From CAYQLY01 sp964418605 (lineage in GTDB: Bacteria > Bacteroidota > Bacteroidia > Cytophagales > Cyclobacteriaceae), in assembly GCA_964418605.1 (NCBI GenBank), contig CAYQLY010000009.1:53423-117422 (forward strand): a stretch of 64,000 nt of DNA. Direction: 5' to 3'. The translations under genes and the position numbers were made by a program. The notes under the pieces are model-generated. The model was not told the DNA's origin, ran no database searches, and saw only the letters and a list, made by a program, of their open reading frames with translations. Position 1 is the first letter of the stretch, and the number at the start of each line of letters is the position of its first letter. Of this stretch, positions 8,665 to 17,923 are shown piece by piece.

Positions 8665-10593
8665 ATGATTACCATACACGACATCTCTTTTCATTTCGGA
8701 AGCCGAACATTGTATGAGGACGCTTCTCTGCATATTAAGCCAAAAGATAAAATTGGCTTAATTGGAGCCAATGGTACAGGAAAATCTACATTGTTACGAT
8801 TAATTACTGGAGAATACCAACCAGATAAAGGAAGCATCCGAAAAAGCAATGAATGTACGATTGGTTTTTTAAACCAAGACCTTCTCTCCTATCAAGATGA
8901 AGACAGTATTTTATCTGTAGTGATGCAAGCATTTATACGTCAAAATATACTTCAAAAAGAAATTGACAAAACGTTACATGATTTAGAGCATCACTATGAA
9001 GAAAAATTAATAGAAAAACTAACTAAACTTCAAGAAGAATTTGGAGCATTGGATGGCTATTCTATTCAAGCACAGGCAGAAGCCGTATTAGAAGGACTAG
9101 GATTTCAAACTGAGGATTTGCACCGTCCTATTAAACAGTTTTCAGGCGGATGGCGTATGCGAGTTATGTTAGGTAAGCTATTATTACAAAAGCCATCTCT
9201 ACTCATGCTTGATGAGCCTACCAATCACTTAGACTTACCTTCTATTGAATGGTTAGAAAACTATCTAAAAGAATATGAAGGTGCTATCATCATCGTCTCT
9301 CACGATCGTCAATTTTTAGATAATGTCATTACCTCTACAGTCGAAGTCGCGGGTCAAAAGTTAAATAGTTATGCTGGCAACTATTCATTCTACTTAGAAG
9401 AAAAAGCATTGCGTACAGAAATACAAAAAAGTGCTTATGAAAATCAACAACAAAAAATAAGAGAAACAGAACGATTTATTGAACGTTTCAAGGCAAAAGC
9501 GAGCAAAGCTAAACAAGCTCAATCACGAATAAAAGCGTTGGAAAAAATGGAGCTAATAGAAAATGTAGATCCTGAACTCGCTCAAGTCCATTTTAGATTT
9601 CGTTATAAGCAACAACCTGGTCGATTTATTTTAAGCCTAGAGCATGTTTCAAAATCATTTGGAGACCTACATATCTTAAAGAATACAAATGCTCAAATCG
9701 AACGTGGAGATAAAATTGCGCTCATTGGTGCTAATGGAAAAGGAAAATCAACACTGCTCCGCATCATGGCTGGCATTGAGCCTTGTGAAGGAGAACGAAA
9801 ATTAGGACACAATGTCATCGATTCTCTTTTTGCACAACATCAGCTCGAAGCACTACACATTGAAAATACAATATTGGAGGAACTCAAACAAACTGGTAGT
9901 GATAAAACTGAAACAGAGCTACGTACTATTTTAGGTTGCTTTTTATTTTCAAATGATGATGTATTTAAAAAAATAAAAATATTATCTGGAGGAGAAAAGT
10001 CACGTGTGGCCTTAGCAAAAACATTAATATCGGACGCTAATTTCCTACTGCTTGATGAACCTACTAACCACTTAGATATTTCTTCTATTAATATTCTTAT
10101 TCAAGCATTACAACAGTATGAAGGTACCTTTGTAACCATCTCTCATGATCGGCACTTTATAGCACAAGTAGCTACAAAAATTTGGTATATTGAAAATCAT
10201 GAAATAAAAGAATACCCAGGCACTTTTGAAGAATATGATTATTGGAAAAGCCAACAAAAAGACAGTTCTTCTACATCAAAAACTAAAAAAGAATCTAAAA
10301 AAAAACCTGTACAAGAAACACTCCATGTAAAAAATGAAGAAAAAGAATTAACTCAAAAAAAAATTAAAAAGAATAAAGATCAACTTGGAAAAATAGAACA
10401 AAAAATCAGTACAGCAGAAAAGCAAAAGATTATACTTGAGCAAGAAATGGCTTCACCCGCTATTCACTCCAATCCAAAAGAATACGAAAAAATTAATCTT
10501 CAATACCAACAACTATGTGCTACACTAATTCAACTTCAAACCGAATGGGATCAGCTGGCAACAGAATTGGAAGACTTAGAAAAAAAGATATAA
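8665..10593 (+). CDS. ABC-F family ATP-binding protein (Uup/YheS-like)
   Basis: Soluble twin-ATPase ABC-F protein, a class that acts on ribosomes as translation factors or antibiotic-protection proteins. Two nucleotide-binding domains are visible: Walker A GANGTGKST near residue 35 with signature FSGGWRMRVMLGKLL and Walker B LLMLDEPTNHLD, then GANGKGKST near 353 with LSGGEKSRVALAKTL and LLLDEPTNHLD. A basic interdomain linker (about 245-300) and a lysine/glutamate-rich coiled-coil C-terminus (about 535-640) resemble Uup. There is no membrane domain. The 3' end overlaps the start of the MORN-repeat gene. Confidence 0.93.
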   Translation: MITIHDISFHFGSRTLYEDASLHIKPKDKIGLIGANGTGKSTLLRLITGEYQPDKGSIRKSNECTIGFLNQDLLSYQDEDSILSVVMQAFIRQNILQKEIDKTLHDLEHHYEEKLIEKLTKLQEEFGALDGYSIQAQAEAVLEGLGFQTEDLHRPIKQFSGGWRMRVMLGKLLLQKPSLLMLDEPTNHLDLPSIEWLENYLKEYEGAIIIVSHDRQFLDNVITSTVEVAGQKLNSYAGNYSFYLEEKALRTEIQKSAYENQQQKIRETERFIERFKAKASKAKQAQSRIKALEKMELIENVDPELAQVHFRFRYKQQPGRFILSLEHVSKSFGDLHILKNTNAQIERGDKIALIGANGKGKSTLLRIMAGIEPCEGERKLGHNVIDSLFAQHQLEALHIENTILEELKQTGSDKTETELRTILGCFLFSNDDVFKKIKILSGGEKSRVALAKTLISDANFLLLDEPTNHLDISSINILIQALQQYEGTFVTISHDRHFIAQVATKIWYIENHEIKEYPGTFEEYDYWKSQQKDSSSTSKTKKESKKKPVQETLHVKNEEKELTQKKIKKNKDQLGKIEQKISTAEKQKIILEQEMASPAIHSNPKEYEKINLQYQQLCATLIQLQTEWDQLATELEDLEKKI

Positions 10594-11897
10594 AAAAAAT
10601 AAAACAGTGTTTTTTTTTAGTATTACTCATTTTAGTTATACCTATTGCTACAGAGGCTCAAATTAGTATTACGACATACCACGATTCTTTACAAACGCAT
10701 ATCAAAGAAAAATACCACGTACTTTCAGAAGATACAACTCAACTTGATGGACCTTATCAAAAATTTTATCCTACTGGAGAATTAGAAATTACTACCTTTT
10801 TCAAAAAAGGTAAAAAAGATAGCCTCTATACAGAATATTACCCTAACGGACAAAAAAAGATGACTACTGTATTTAGAGATGGTCTTCAACAAGGTCTATT
10901 TTATTCTTACTCAAATAAGGGAACTGTGATTCAATCTGGCACTTATGATAAAGGCGAACTCATAGGAGCCATTATAAGCTATTATGAAAATGGTTCTATC
11001 AAAAAAGAAATTCAATTTGAAAATGGTCTTCCACATGGATTAATTAAAGATTATTATCCTACTGGCAGAGTCAAGCAAGAGCTTTATTATGAGCATGGGA
11101 AACAACGTGGGTTAGCAAAAACCTATTATGAAAATGGAGGTTTAGAAACAGAAGCTTTTTATGAAAACGGATTTATTAATGGCTTTTTTAAAACATATTA
11201 TACTACGGGACAGTTAAATACACACTATACTATAGAAAAAGGAAGCAAAAATGGAGTTTTCAAAACATACTTTCTTAATGGTAAATTACAACTAGAGGGC
11301 AGCTATAAAAATGGAAAGCCTGATGGTATGAATAAAGAATACGATGAAAATGGAAAGATCAAACATGAGTTTTATTATTCAGAAGGATTTAAAACAGGAC
11401 TAAATACAACTTACTATCCATCAGGTAAGATCAAAGAAAAAATAAAATACGCTAACCAAGAAAAAGACCGTGATAGTAAACTATATAATGAACATGGTAT
11501 TCTTCAGAAACAAAGTAGTTATAAAAATGGGGTTCCAGATAATACATGGAGTTATTTTTATGAAAATGGAAACACTTATATTAAAGAATCCTATACAAAC
11601 GGAAAATTAGATGGGAAAAGATACACCTTCTACCCCACAGGGAAAATCAAAGTGGAAGAAAATTATACAGCAGGAACTAAAACAGGATTAGAAAAAGGAT
11701 TTTACACAACAGAAAAAATAAACTATGAAGCTATCTATTCAAACAACGCTAAAAATGGGACATATACATCCTATTTTGAGAATGGCACTATAGACTCCAC
11801 AGGCACTTTTAAAAATAATAAACCTGTTGGAAAATGGATATACTATAATGAAGACGGGAAAATAAGTAAGAGTAAAAATTGGAATAAAAAAAGGTAA
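10545..11897 (+). CDS. Exported MORN-repeat (YwqK-like) protein
   Basis: Repeat protein made of about 14 copies of a 20-25 residue MORN-2 unit of the form G-x-x-x-x-Y-Y-x-N/T-G-x-x-x-x-E, for example YYPNGQKK, YYENGSIKKEIQFENG and YYPTGKIKEKIKY. A hydrophobic stretch CFFLVLLILVIPIATEAQ followed by ISITTYHDS reads as a signal peptide, so the repeats are probably periplasmic or on the surface. Bacteroidota carry many such proteins; their function is mostly unknown, and the label 'toxin-antitoxin YwqK antitoxin' seen in databases is not supported here. The ATG at 10545 lies inside the ABC-F gene and is the latest ATG before the signal sequence. It gives an unusually long, basic n-region, so the true start is uncertain. 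Confidence 0.8.
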   Translation: MGSAGNRIGRLRKKDIKKIKQCFFLVLLILVIPIATEAQISITTYHDSLQTHIKEKYHVLSEDTTQLDGPYQKFYPTGELEITTFFKKGKKDSLYTEYYPNGQKKMTTVFRDGLQQGLFYSYSNKGTVIQSGTYDKGELIGAIISYYENGSIKKEIQFENGLPHGLIKDYYPTGRVKQELYYEHGKQRGLAKTYYENGGLETEAFYENGFINGFFKTYYTTGQLNTHYTIEKGSKNGVFKTYFLNGKLQLEGSYKNGKPDGMNKEYDENGKIKHEFYYSEGFKTGLNTTYYPSGKIKEKIKYANQEKDRDSKLYNEHGILQKQSSYKNGVPDNTWSYFYENGNTYIKESYTNGKLDGKRYTFYPTGKIKVEENYTAGTKTGLEKGFYTTEKINYEAIYSNNAKNGTYTSYFENGTIDSTGTFKNNKPVGKWIYYNEDGKISKSKNWNKKR

Positions 11898-11928
11898 GTT
11901 TAAAGTTTGCCTTTTTTCAAAAGAATCT

Positions 11929-11955
11929 AAACAACTATATTTTAGTTGTTTTTTA
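11929..11955 (+). terminator. Rho-independent terminator after the MORN gene
   Basis: Nine-base stem AAACAACTA / TAGTTGTTT with a five-base loop, followed by a T run on the plus strand. It overlaps the last codons of tag, which is encoded convergently on the minus strand. Confidence 0.7.
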
Positions 11956-12520
11956 CTTCTTTATACCTAAAACAGGTGACCAAGTGGTCATTGACAAGGC
12001 CAGCAGCTTGAAGATGGGCATAAATAACTGTAGAACCTACAAACTTGAACCCTTTCTGCTTTAAGTCTTTGCTAACTGTATCCGAAAGAACTGTTCGTGG
12101 AGGAACTTGTTTGATCGATTTCCATTTATTGACAACGGGTTTTCCATTTACAAAATCCCAAAAATAATCTGTAAAACTTCCATACTTCTTTTGAACATCT
12201 AAGAACAGTTTTGCATTATGAATAGCCGATTCAATTTTTAATTGATTGCGAATAATCCCAGGATTGTTTAATAACTTAGCTTTTCGAGCTTCAGTATACC
12301 GCGCCACTTTTTGTGGATCAAACTGATCAAACGCTTTTCGATAGTTTTCACGCTTCTTCAACACCGTTAACCAACTTAGTCCGGCTTGAGCAGCCTCTAA
12401 AACTAAAAACTCAAAATGTTTATGATCATCGTATAAAGGCACACCCCATTCCTCATCATGATACTTAATATGTTCTGCATAGCCTAAGCACCAATCACAT
12501 CGTTTAATCAATTTATTCAT
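11942..12520 (-). CDS. tag: DNA-3-methyladenine glycosylase I
   Basis: Base-excision repair enzyme that removes 3-methyladenine from alkylated DNA. Family features are the N-terminal RCDWCLG with a following HIKYHDEEWGVP (a zinc-ligand Cys and the active-site EEWG), LEAAQAGLSWLTVLKKRENY, FVGSTVIYAHLQAAGLVNDH, and the C-terminal HLVTC with the remaining zinc-snap His and Cys. Its 192 residues are normal. It lies 12 bases downstream of dapD on the same strand, so the two are likely co-transcribed. Confidence 0.96.
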   Translation of the reverse strand: MNKLIKRCDWCLGYAEHIKYHDEEWGVPLYDDHKHFEFLVLEAAQAGLSWLTVLKKRENYRKAFDQFDPQKVARYTEARKAKLLNNPGIIRNQLKIESAIHNAKLFLDVQKKYGSFTDYFWDFVNGKPVVNKWKSIKQVPPRTVLSDTVSKDLKQKGFKFVGSTVIYAHLQAAGLVNDHLVTCFRYKEVKNN

Positions 12521-12532
12521 AATAAACTAAAA

Positions 12533-13345
12533 TCAAATAACTACATTATTCTCTCGTAATGCTTCATTCAAAGATGTTTTCAAATCAGTACTTGCACTAC
12601 GCTTACCAATGATCAATGCACAAGGTACATGGTAATCTCCGGCTCGAAATTTTTTAGTATAAGATCCTGGAATAACCACTGAGCGTTCAGGTATATACCC
12701 TTTATATTCCACGGGTTGATCGCCAGTCACATCAATAATCTTCGAACTCCCAGTAACTACTACATTAGCTCCTATCACAGCTTCCTTACCAACCCGTATG
12801 CCTTCAACTAATATACAACGCGAACCAATAAATGCACCATCTTCTACAATTACTGGAGAGGCTTGAACAGGCTCCAAAACACCACCAATGCCTACACCCC
12901 CACTAAGATGAACATGCTTGCCAATTTGAGCACAGCTGCCTACAGTAGCCCATGTATCTACCATTGTTCCTTCATCGACATAAGCACCAATATTTACGTA
13001 TGATGGCATAAGAATAACACCTTTACCTAAAAAGGCCCCATATCGAGCAATGGCATGAGGCACCACACGAACACCTAACTTTTTATAGCCTTTCTTCAAA
13101 GCCATCTTATCATAAAATTCAAAAGGCCCAACTTCCATCACCTCCATCGTACGAATAGGGAAATAAAGAATAACTGCTTTTTTGATCCATTCATTCACGT
13201 GCCATCCTCCTTTGGCAGTAGGCTCTGCAACACGTAATGCACCTTCGTTAAGTTTTTCTATAATACCTTCAATAGATTCTATAACATGCTTATCTTGAAG
13301 CAACTGCCGATTTTCCCAAGCTGACTCAATGATATCTTTATTCAT
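12533..13345 (-). CDS. dapD: 2,3,4,5-tetrahydropyridine-2,6-dicarboxylate N-succinyltransferase
   Basis: Succinylates tetrahydrodipicolinate in the lysine and meso-diaminopimelate pathway, which feeds peptidoglycan synthesis. An N-terminal helical region is followed by a left-handed beta-helix of hexapeptide repeats (about residues 100-220: GAYVDEGTMVDTWATVGSCAQIGKHVHLSGGVGIGGVLEP). These segments are diagnostic for DapD. The frame is open upstream to 13396, but that extension is hydrophobic and lacks conservation; the ATG at 13345 (MNKDIIESAWE) matches the normal family start, giving 270 residues. Confidence 0.96.
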   Translation of the reverse strand: MNKDIIESAWENRQLLQDKHVIESIEGIIEKLNEGALRVAEPTAKGGWHVNEWIKKAVILYFPIRTMEVMEVGPFEFYDKMALKKGYKKLGVRVVPHAIARYGAFLGKGVILMPSYVNIGAYVDEGTMVDTWATVGSCAQIGKHVHLSGGVGIGGVLEPVQASPVIVEDGAFIGSRCILVEGIRVGKEAVIGANVVVTGSSKIIDVTGDQPVEYKGYIPERSVVIPGSYTKKFRAGDYHVPCALIIGKRSASTDLKTSLNEALRENNVVI

Positions 13346-13385
13346 AACAAATAATACTGATAAAAGATACGAATACTTTTTAAAT

Positions 13386-13416
13386 AAAACAACCACTTTT
13401 TAAAAGTGGTTGTTTT
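13386..13416. terminator. Bidirectional hairpin terminator
   Basis: Perfect 15-base inverted repeat AAAACAACCACTTTT / AAAAGTGGTTGTTTT with one central base. It lies between the end of the minus-strand T9SS substrate gene and the start of dapD, where it would stop transcription arriving from 13447-16257. Confidence 0.8.
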
Positions 13417-13446
13417 AAGAACTTTATTCTAATTTAAAAACGACAA

Positions 13447-16257
13447 CTATCGAATAATTAAACGTTTCTCCCAAGTTTTACCATCGTGAGTAAGCAATAA
13501 CATGTAAATACCTGGTTGAAGGTTATACTCTTGTAAGTTAAGTACAACATCTTCAGATGCCGTAGATGTTGAATCCATTGATTGATTGATAACAATCTGT
13601 CCATGCATATCGATCAAACGAAGATGTATTGATTTTGATTTCACATCTGCAGGTAATGTGATAGTAATAGAATTATTTCTTGTAGCAGGGTTAGGCGCTA
13701 TGGACATACCATTAGCATCCAATACTGACAGCATGGTTGTCATAGAGGCCTTATCCAAAGATGTTAGAGTTGGGAATGGATAAGGATCTTTGCCATTATA
13801 AAATCTGAAGGTTAGTGAAGAAACTTGCTGAGAGGATGTTGCAGGATTAACATCTGCAAGAGTAGCTATGTAAAAGCTATTATTTAGTTCAGCATAACTC
13901 AATGAATAACGTACAACATGCACTAATCCAGCATAACTTGATTTATACTTATATAAAAAGCAAACTTTACCAAAAATAAGAAATTCTTGTCTTCCAATAT
14001 AGGGTGCTACTCCCACATTAAAACCTTTACTACCAACGCCACTGAGTGCATCCCCATTTAATTGTAATAAACGAAGCTTTTGAATATCTGGATCATCTAC
14101 TGTCAATGAAAAATGTTTAGCTGATATATTATAAGAACCAGAAGATAATTTACTTTCTGCTGAGATACGCCAATTAGGGCCAGCAATGACATTAACCTGA
14201 TCTCCTCCATCAATATAGTTACATCTTGCTATTAACATTTTATTACCTGAATACTCGTGATATCCTTTATAGGTTACAGATATATATCCTCCTGATTGAG
14301 GAATTGTATTTGCCGCAATGCGTATTAACCGACCTGGATTATCTCTGTCAAGATGCATAGTAACTCCTGAGCATCCACCAAAATCCCGCATAGTTTGAAT
14401 ATCTACAATATAAAAAGGTAAGTCTGAAGCAGCGTAATCATTTAACTCGTCATTAAGTTTCAAAAATTTCTTATCACGTTTAAGATAACGTGTCAATGTG
14501 CCATTGAATACACCTCTGCTAATGTTATCAACAGCCATATACCCTGGTTTGCTATCAGATACCCCTGTTTTTAATTCTTGTTTATTCAAATTCATATTTC
14601 GAAATAACCGCGTCGTGTCACTCACCATAATGTTTGTTTTTAAAATAGGTCCACTCCAAAAATCATCCAAAGGCTTGAATGGATCAGTATCGATCTGTAA
14701 CGATGAAAATGTGGTGATAGAGTTACCCGCAATATATTGATAGCGTCCATTAAAGCTAACCCAACTGGAATGTGCTATAAATGTACCATCATTGTAAAAC
14801 CCAATCGAATCATTTTCAGAACGAGCACCCATAATACGCATCACCGTATGTGTGCTGAGTGTACGATCATCCATCATATCAAATGTCTTATCTTTTCCTA
14901 TCTTTAAACTTAACACATCAAACGTCCAGCCTTGTGGGGTCAATTGACACATATGAGTGTAAGGAACTACTACAATAGCAGACACAACATCTCTTCCTAT
15001 AGTCATATGTGGAAATTGCCGGCATCCTGTAAAGCGAAATCGTTGACTTCCAATTGTATACATGCCGCCAAAGTGAACCTCTCCACCACTTACATTGGTT
15101 ATGTTTGACATTAACTCAAAATCAGTAGGGGTTGTCACACTAGGATCTGTATAGGATGAGGCATTGTGAATAGTAATACGGCCAAAAGACATGTTGAAAG
15201 AAGAGGTTTCTGTAAATTTAAGTGTCTCTACAGTAGTTTTTTCAACCCCTACATCCATACTTGAATTCATAACCATATGAAAATTCACTGATGAAGATGG
15301 AGTCATGGGATCATTTTTAAATGCCCCAGCTATAAACAAGTTACTTTTATCTTGAAGAGTAATGTCTGCTTGATTTCCTTGATAATATAATCCGTATGGT
15401 GTAGGGCCTTTTCCTATTAAACCCGTTGATACGGCTAATGTGCCACCAGCTAATCGAATATTACCACGTAAATAGGTAGTATTATTAATAGGAATAGTCA
15501 TTTTCCCCTGAAACACTTCTATTGTTACATTTTCTGATATTACCATCGGATCATTTAACGTCATACCTGGTTGATAAATATTATCAAGTTCTTCAACATT
15601 GTTATGACGAAAAATACCTCTGTTTAAATCAATAGATGAATGGCCAACTAGCTTAGAACCATCCGTGAGCTCTTTAGATAAAGCAGGATCTTGCATATCT
15701 ACAAGGATAGCAGGTATGTTCTTATTCATGCGCAGATAAGCTAAATGATACGTTCCGCCAGCAGCTGAAACCACGCTAGGAATACTACCTGTAAAATTCA
15801 ATCCCACATAATTAGATGCATCAGAACGAAGATTTAGTTGTCCTTTATTAGATAAATTCCCATCTATAAATAGATTGTGGATTAATCCAAGTGTACCTGT
15901 GTATTCTATTTTGCCATTTCTTTCAATGGTTAAATCTCCGCCTTGTACATATAGAAAAGATGATACAGCGGTTGAATACGAAATGATTCCATCCACTACA
16001 TCTACTTTTTTACAAATAATATTTCCTTCTAAGATGATCTTATTTCCTCCGCAAATAACTGCCGTATCTCCTGAAATAGGATACATTCCTGCATTAATTG
16101 TACTAGAACAACTGCCTGTCACCCAAGACATTGCATCATTCCAATTCCCTCCCTTTGAATAATAAGTTGTTGAAAAACCTTGCTGAAAAAATGTGAATAA
16201 GGTAAGAACTAAGCCTATTCCTCGAATAAGCTTATATTTAGTTTGGATTTTAATCAT
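13447..16257 (-). CDS. Large T9SS-exported surface protein with C-terminal sorting domain
   Basis: 936-residue secreted protein of unknown function. After a signal peptide (GLVLTLFTFFQQGFSTTYYSKGG) it starts with a module containing GNWNDAMSWVTGSC, then long beta-rich sequence with repeated I/V-x-G and N-x-G-x-L patterns resembling a beta-helix adhesin. The last 75 residues form a type A T9SS sorting domain: SIAPNPATRNNSITI, then LRLIDMHGQIV, then LQPGIYMLLLTHDGKTWEKRLIIR. It is a paralogue of the protein at 25833-28538 over the N-terminal module and overall layout. The likely route is Sec to the periplasm, then T9SS to the surface. No catalytic motif is seen. Confidence 0.88.
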   Translation of the reverse strand: MIKIQTKYKLIRGIGLVLTLFTFFQQGFSTTYYSKGGNWNDAMSWVTGSCSSTINAGMYPISGDTAVICGGNKIILEGNIICKKVDVVDGIISYSTAVSSFLYVQGGDLTIERNGKIEYTGTLGLIHNLFIDGNLSNKGQLNLRSDASNYVGLNFTGSIPSVVSAAGGTYHLAYLRMNKNIPAILVDMQDPALSKELTDGSKLVGHSSIDLNRGIFRHNNVEELDNIYQPGMTLNDPMVISENVTIEVFQGKMTIPINNTTYLRGNIRLAGGTLAVSTGLIGKGPTPYGLYYQGNQADITLQDKSNLFIAGAFKNDPMTPSSSVNFHMVMNSSMDVGVEKTTVETLKFTETSSFNMSFGRITIHNASSYTDPSVTTPTDFELMSNITNVSGGEVHFGGMYTIGSQRFRFTGCRQFPHMTIGRDVVSAIVVVPYTHMCQLTPQGWTFDVLSLKIGKDKTFDMMDDRTLSTHTVMRIMGARSENDSIGFYNDGTFIAHSSWVSFNGRYQYIAGNSITTFSSLQIDTDPFKPLDDFWSGPILKTNIMVSDTTRLFRNMNLNKQELKTGVSDSKPGYMAVDNISRGVFNGTLTRYLKRDKKFLKLNDELNDYAASDLPFYIVDIQTMRDFGGCSGVTMHLDRDNPGRLIRIAANTIPQSGGYISVTYKGYHEYSGNKMLIARCNYIDGGDQVNVIAGPNWRISAESKLSSGSYNISAKHFSLTVDDPDIQKLRLLQLNGDALSGVGSKGFNVGVAPYIGRQEFLIFGKVCFLYKYKSSYAGLVHVVRYSLSYAELNNSFYIATLADVNPATSSQQVSSLTFRFYNGKDPYPFPTLTSLDKASMTTMLSVLDANGMSIAPNPATRNNSITITLPADVKSKSIHLRLIDMHGQIVINQSMDSTSTASEDVVLNLQEYNLQPGIYMLLLTHDGKTWEKRLIIR

Positions 16258-16353
16258 AGTTTTAATTGTTTTATTTTGAACAAAATTAATAAAAACTAGG
16301 ACTTTATTTACAATATTTAAGTTGAAATATTTTTATTCTTCAAGTTTTTTTTG

Positions 16354-16361
16354 TATACTTG
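16354..16361 (+). promoter_or_regulatory. Probable -7 promoter box for rpmE
   Basis: TATACTTG is one mismatch from the Bacteroidota -7 consensus TAnnTTTG, placed 25 bases before the rpmE ATG. The flanks are very AT-rich. Confidence 0.5.
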
Positions 16362-16385
16362 CATCCTCAAAAGGATAAACAAATT

Positions 16386-16634
16386 ATGAAAAAAGGCATA
16401 CATCCTGAGTACCACGAAGTTGTTTTTATGGACACCTCCAGTAACTTTAAGTTCATCACACGCTCTACAATGAATTCTAGCGAAACCATAAAATGGGAAG
16501 ATGGAAAAACATACCCTTTAATCAAAGTTGAGGTGAGCTCTGCTTCGCATCCATTTTATACAGGACAAAATTTACTGGTAGATACAGCAGGACGAGTAGA
16601 AAAATTCAACAAACGATATACTAAGAAAAAATAA
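16386..16634 (+). CDS. rpmE: 50S ribosomal protein L31 type B
   Basis: Large-subunit ribosomal protein. MKKGIHPEYHEVVFMDTSS is the typical start of the type B (zinc-independent, C-) L31; the CxxC zinc motif of type A is absent. TRSTMNSSETI, HPFYTGQ and DTAGRVEKFNKRY are characteristic. The start at ATG 16386 is preferred because the conserved N-terminus begins there; an open frame extends to 16359. A strong terminator follows, so this is a single-gene transcript. Confidence 0.96.
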   Translation: MKKGIHPEYHEVVFMDTSSNFKFITRSTMNSSETIKWEDGKTYPLIKVEVSSASHPFYTGQNLLVDTAGRVEKFNKRYTKKK

Positions 16635-16654
16635 TAATATACATTCATTTTCTT

Positions 16655-16687
16655 AAAAGTCTTCTGAAAAACAGAAGACTTTTTTAT
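16655..16687 (+). terminator. Rho-independent terminator after rpmE
   Basis: Twelve-base stem AAAAGTCTTCTG / CAGAAGACTTTT with an AAAAA loop, then a T-rich tail. The tail also contributes to the -7 box of the next gene. Confidence 0.85.
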
Positions 16688-16692
16688 TTTTG
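16685..16692 (+). promoter_or_regulatory. Probable -7 promoter box for the GlmU-like gene
   Basis: TATTTTTG fits TAnnTTTG exactly and lies 14 bases before the ATG at 16706, implying a very short or nearly absent 5' leader. It begins inside the T-tract of the rpmE terminator. Confidence 0.5.
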
Positions 16693-16705
16693 GAACAATA
16701 TAAAT

Positions 16706-17914
16706 ATGCCAAACCTTATACTTATCGATAGCCCATCAACCTGGCAGAACCTCTTGCCCATCACATTCACAAGACCAATTAGTGAACTACGTATTGGTAT
16801 ATTAACTATTTCTGAAAAGTGGAAACGATATCTAAAAATCAATCAAATCTATTACAAGACAGAAGATTATTTACAAGAAAAATTCCCTTGTATCCTATCT
16901 GAGGACAATCTGATTATATACAGTCATTTTCTACCAGACAAAAACAGTGTTCAAAAAATTAAAAAGCTAAAACAAAATGAGTGTTTAGTTCAAAAAAAAG
17001 AACTTATCGCTATCCGATGCACTAAAGAAGATGCAAAAAATATTTTAAAACACAAGCCTACCTCTACTTTATTCAAAACTATAGATTACGACACGGATCT
17101 AATTCAAATTAATCATCCATGGGATTTGTTTATACATAATGGAAAAGAAATCAGAAAAGATTTTGCTCTCATTACGCACCAGAAAAAATCACACCGTATT
17201 AAAGATAAGCATACTGTATTATATAATCCTAAACATATTTTTATAGAAGAAGGTGTACAAGTTAAAGCAGCTATCCTAAATGCTGAAGAAGGACCTATAT
17301 TTATTGGTAAAAATTCATCCATTCAAGAAGGAGCTATCATTAAAGGACCATTCTGCCTTAATGAAGGAGGTGTTATCAATATGGGTGCAAAAATGCGTGA
17401 AGATACTACGATTGGACCTTATTCTAAAGTAGGAGGAGAAATCAGTAATTCTATTATACTGGGGTATAGCAATAAAGCACACGATGGATTTCTTGGCAAC
17501 TCCATCATAGGCGAATGGTGTAATCTAGGAGCTGATACAAATACATCTAACCTAAAAAACAATTATTCGCATATAAAAGCCTGGAGCTATCCTCACGAAG
17601 ATTTTCAAGATACGCAAAGACAGTTTCTTGGATTAATCATGGGTGACCACTCTAAGTCAGGAATAAATACGATGTTTAATACAGGGACATCCGTTGGTAT
17701 AGCAGCTAACATTTTTGGAGGCGATTTCCCACCAAAGTTTATACCTTCTTTCTATTGGGGGGGAGTAATGATGCAGGACGTTTTTGAAATAAAGAAAGCT
17801 TTTGAAGCTGCTGAAAAAATGATGGGCAGAAGAGGTAAAAATTTAACTCAACAAGATAAAAAAATAATAGCTCATATATTTAATATAACTCAAAAAGATA
17901 GAACAAAAAAATAA
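16706..17914 (+). CDS. GlmU-like putative sugar nucleotidyltransferase
   Basis: 402-residue two-domain protein of the GlmU-like family common in Bacteroidota. The N-terminal part (about 1-150) opens with LPITFTRPISELRIGILTISEKW, a divergent nucleotidyltransferase-like domain without an evident complete LxxGxGtRM signature loop. The C-terminal part (about 175-360) is a left-handed beta-helix with hexapeptide repeats such as IFIGKNSSIQEGAIIKGPFC and SNSIILGYSNKAHDGFLGNS. This layout suggests sugar-1-phosphate nucleotidyl/acyl transfer in cell-wall or LPS precursor supply, but the substrate is unknown. It is followed 9 bases later by dcd. Confidence 0.85.
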   Translation: MPNLILIDSPSTWQNLLPITFTRPISELRIGILTISEKWKRYLKINQIYYKTEDYLQEKFPCILSEDNLIIYSHFLPDKNSVQKIKKLKQNECLVQKKELIAIRCTKEDAKNILKHKPTSTLFKTIDYDTDLIQINHPWDLFIHNGKEIRKDFALITHQKKSHRIKDKHTVLYNPKHIFIEEGVQVKAAILNAEEGPIFIGKNSSIQEGAIIKGPFCLNEGGVINMGAKMREDTTIGPYSKVGGEISNSIILGYSNKAHDGFLGNSIIGEWCNLGADTNTSNLKNNYSHIKAWSYPHEDFQDTQRQFLGLIMGDHSKSGINTMFNTGTSVGIAANIFGGDFPPKFIPSFYWGGVMMQDVFEIKKAFEAAEKMMGRRGKNLTQQDKKIIAHIFNITQKDRTKK

Positions 17915-17923
17915 TAAAAACTG

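Noticed and set aside
10515..11897. Toxin-antitoxin role for the MORN-repeat protein
   Set aside because: Database names for such proteins often say antitoxin, but the signal peptide and absence of a toxin partner do not support it.
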